Assembly: GCA_018697195.1 (NCBI GenBank)
Contig: CM031858.1
Coordinates: 87,139,277 to 87,203,276 of the forward strand
DNA: 64,000 nucleotides
From: Certhia americana
Taxonomy: Eukaryota > Chordata > Aves > Passeriformes > Certhiidae
Direction of reading: 5' to 3'
The notes under the pieces are model-generated. The model had not been told where the DNA came from and did not search any database. It worked only from the letters and a program-made list of their open reading frames with translations. A program made the position numbers and the translations under genes. This document shows positions 60,612 to 64,000 of the stretch, piece after piece (positions within the stretch are counted from its first letter, which is position 1; every line of letters starts with the position of its first letter).

Positions 60612-63600
60612 AGAGTTTATGCTTTGTATGATTAACTTGCAAATTGTCTTTTTTATAAAGAAACAGACAGTAAGAGACATAAAACAAAAAATGAAACATG
60701 CTCCAGATGGCACAGGATTACTATCCAGAAATAAGTAGACACACAATTTCTGCAACAACCTGGAGCAGAAGAAAGAAAAACTATACAAAGTCTGAAGTTG
60801 AAGGTCAGAGAAGTAAAATAAGGGAGGCCATGTCAGCAGTAAAGCAGAAAGAATATATTTGCTAGCAGAGAAATTATTACAGCTAACCAAAACTTTCATC
60901 TAGAGTAAAATAAAATTCCTCAGTAAACTTTTTTTGTTCTTTCATTTGACACCATTATTTCTTCTTCAGAAAATAAAGACCTTTTCTGGTTGATGGTTTG
61001 TATAACCTTTCTGCTTTGCTTGTGAGGAAAATCTTTATCGTGAAAAAAGGTGTAATTGATGTGGTGTCTGAAAACAGCACCTATCATATGCTGAAATAAT
61101 ATTTCTGAATCATAAGCAGCTTCATTCATCTCCAGAAGACATTTCTGCTGAAGCCTCATTGTGACCATCTGAATGTCAACATCATTAAAAATTTTGCAGC
61201 CACTTAAAGTTTACTTTCAAATGTTCTACCAATCATTCTTTCTATATTGATGGCTGCATCTATATTTCTGAACAGTCAATATTGTCTGTGTTATATTTTA
61301 TTTTTGTGGTAAACACTAGATAAAATAAAGATGGTATTAGTTTTCTCTTGAATTTACTAGTCTGGGAAAATATCCTGATTCATTTTCCAGATAAACATTC
61401 ACATTAAAATACATCTTATGGCTCCTACATTTTTATGCTTGTCATTTTACAGTCATTAACATTATCTACCTCTGAGTTAAACATCTTCTTTTTCTTAGGA
61501 GAGACATTAAAAAGAAAAAACTTTAGAAGTTTTGTTTGTTTGTTTGTTTGGTTTTTTTACAAAACATGGAGCTGGAGCTCCTTGATTGTTAGGTTTGATG
61601 CTGTGCTGGAGTGAAGTAGTCTGATATTAAGGGGACAACACCACCACCCAGCAGAGGTGTCAAAAGAAGCAAGACCTAATTTTCAGCCATTTGGTTCCTT
61701 TTTCAAAAATGCTGCAAGCCCAAGTTCCTTGTGAGAGCTGATGGAAACCTTGGGATGTCCTTGGGGAACCAAGAATGTGCAGAGACCAACACCTGCTGGC
61801 CAGTCCTGCCCCTCAGAGCCCTGGGGGCAGACGGGAGGCTGTGGAACTACATCAGACCTTAATGCCAGATATAAACTCCTCTTTCAGTCAAAGCATTTGC
61901 TCCCATCTGTAGTAAGGATTGCTCCTGTACCTTCCTTATGTTTTCTAAACCTTTATCTGATTGCCTTCTCCCTCTTTCCCATCTGTTTCGCAGCATAAGA
62001 AAACACACTGAAACCAACAGCTGTGTGCCCAAGCAAGAAACAGCAGCTCCCCAGCACATCCTGGGGACAGCAGAAAAGCCACTGTCTGAACACAGCTGGG
62101 AGCCACGGCATGGCCTCCCCCCTCGCAGAAGTCCTCATATACCCAATTCCCCAATCACACAGCTGCGATTCCCAGGCCGTGACAGGGAGACAAGGAGATG
62201 TTATTTCGAGCTCTTCATTGACATCACCACCCCTCCCTGTTTGTATCCAGAACTGTTATGAAGACCTGGTGTCCGAGCCTGTAACTATTTATTATTGGCT
62301 CTCTCAAGGAGTTCTGTGTCTGCTCACAGAGCAGCTGCAGGAGAGTCCCCTCTCATCCCAGGATGAGCCAGAGCTGTCGCAATGCCCTACTTTCCTCTGC
62401 AGCCTAGATCTGCCTATAGCTCCAAGGACACAGCTCAAGCCACATGTCTTCAGGTTCACTTTGTCCTCTTCTCTAATGATCTCATTCTTGCCCCAGTCCT
62501 GTGTTCTGCCTCACTGTACTTTCTCAGCAGCTCAGCGTATCAAATTGTGAATCTGGTTCACCTGGGAGAAAAACGCATTATGCTGCCCGTTTATTCTTCA
62601 GCTGGATCAATTTCCCAACGTGGGCCTCTGGATGGACACAGAATATTTCTACTAGCCTGAGCATAGGGCTACTCTGGGGTCAGGAACAAGCAGCTGGAAG
62701 CCAGGGATATGTTTCGGCACAGATCAGCTCCTTGAACCAGATCTCAAGATGTCTATCCCTGCATCAGTAGAAGTGAAAGAAGCAGGAATAAGGGGAAGAG
62801 GATGAGGGGCTTGGCCAGCAGACTGGTCTTGGATTGATTTAATTAAACCAACTTCAATTACTAAGGGAAAAGAAAAAGAAGAGACTTACTGGTTGCTTAC
62901 ATTTATTCTATTTCCCAGGAAAATCACTTAAAAAGATTGGGAAGCTGGACACTCTCCAGTGATTGTGACCTTGTAAATCTTTGGGGTTTTTTTACTGTTG
63001 CTTTGTCAGACTTGATAAATATCCCAAGGCTTGTCTATCTTTCCCTTTTACATTACCAGATGTAACAGAAGACTATACCTTTATGCAAACCTGGTCTCTG
63101 TGTTACTATTCACACTGATCAAGAACACAGCAAGCCCACTTATTCCTGCGGGAATATTCCTGGCTTAAGGAATTCAGGACCTGAATAGACTCTGAGAGAG
63201 GACATCAGGAAAATTATTTTGAATATCAAATTCCAGAGATCAACACTAGCAATTGAAGTCATAGCTCAAAAAATGGCCAGAGTACCATCCAAAACTGTAA
63301 TTGCCCATCTCTTGACCAATTTAATGACAAGGATTTGACAGAAAGATTGCTATGTCAGGGCTACCTAAGGTGTGCTACTGCTGCAGTGACCCATGGCATG
63401 GGACTGGCAGAGAGAAAGCACCCTAAACCTAATTCTAACCCAAACAAAGCAGCCTCCCCAATATTGATCATTAATGGGTCTCAAAAAGGGAGAAATGAAG
63501 GAAGTAATGGTGAGAGCTTTCTTAGAGACCCAGAGAAAACTGGTCCTTGTTTGTTGCAACCTTGAATTGGATTTTGAAGCAACTAAAATGCACCCACTTT

Positions 63601-64000
63601 ACCAAATGACCTCAATTAGTGTAACTAATTCTAAGCCTCATGGGTTTTTCCAAGTCAAGCACACTCCAACATCTGTTTGCAAAAAAATCAGATGGCAGTG
63701 CTTCTACACATACAGCGGAAGCTGCCTCCCCCTTAAAATAGGAGCCCTCCTATCCATTAAATAAAGTGTGACATCTAACTTGCTTCCTCCAGATATCAGT
63801 GGATGTAACTTAGAGGGTTTGAGATCTGAAACAAAGGAGGCTAAAGATGATCTTTTAATATCCCATTCTATTAAAAGTGGGGATCTTGGCTACAATGTCT
63901 GAGTACTCAGGTAGGTAAAATGTGGGTGAAAGTGCATGGAAAAACGTGCCCTGCTCCACAGCAGACAAACGCACCCACAGAGCAGTGAGAAAGGGTTTGA
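60612..64000. other. Intergenic DNA to window end, no gene seen
   Basis: AT-rich to about 61.6 kb with a (TTTG)n-like run at about 61530-61557. From 61.74 to 62.77 kb GC content is higher, with overlapping + strand frames up to 175 residues (62023-62550) that lack recognisable domains. Confidence 0.55.

Noticed and set aside
1..64000. CRISPR array, bacterial operon, riboswitch or provirus
   Set aside because: The sequence is vertebrate nuclear DNA; no regularly spaced repeats, no gag/pol-type frames and no paired LTRs were seen.

Overview
The window is vertebrate nuclear DNA, almost certainly from a bird and probably from a songbird. The grounds are one split gene with GT-AG introns, two CpG islands, several CR1 LINE fragments and a tRNA-Ile-headed SINE with a CR1-like tail that resembles TguSINE1, a repeat known from zebra finch. 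Nothing looks bacterial or viral, and the many short open frames are mostly chance frames or repeat pieces. The only gene I can support is INO80C (hIes6), a small subunit of the INO80 chromatin remodeller, on the + strand. Its five coding exons lie at 4165-4299, 24306-24416, 27320-27431, 29122-29189 and 33471-33602. All junction phases agree and the joined frame gives 185 residues, close to the human length of about 192. A poly(A) signal follows at 34155. Layout: 1-3.6 kb is 5' flanking DNA with two CR1 copies in opposite orientation. The INO80C CpG-island promoter and exon 1 lie at about 3.86-4.97 kb, with two perfect NRF1-type palindromes. A 20-kb AT-rich first intron (4.3-24.3 kb) holds the tRNA-Ile SINE, an old tRNA-derived SINE on the - strand and a CR1 tail. 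The other exons and three shorter introns fill 24.3-33.6 kb, followed by a 3' UTR of about 0.58 kb. From 34.2 to 64 kb I find no coding exon. This stretch holds four - strand CR1 3' ends, microsatellites, a 20-G tract, palindromes and a second, orphan CpG island at about 44.84-45.19 kb that may be the promoter of an unidentified transcript. I did not find a new multi-gene system. The items most worth a second look are the orphan CpG island beside the G tract, the duplicated and inverted GC-rich repeat in the INO80C promoter region, the tandem splice donor of exon 1 and the hairpin-forming old repeat in intron 4.
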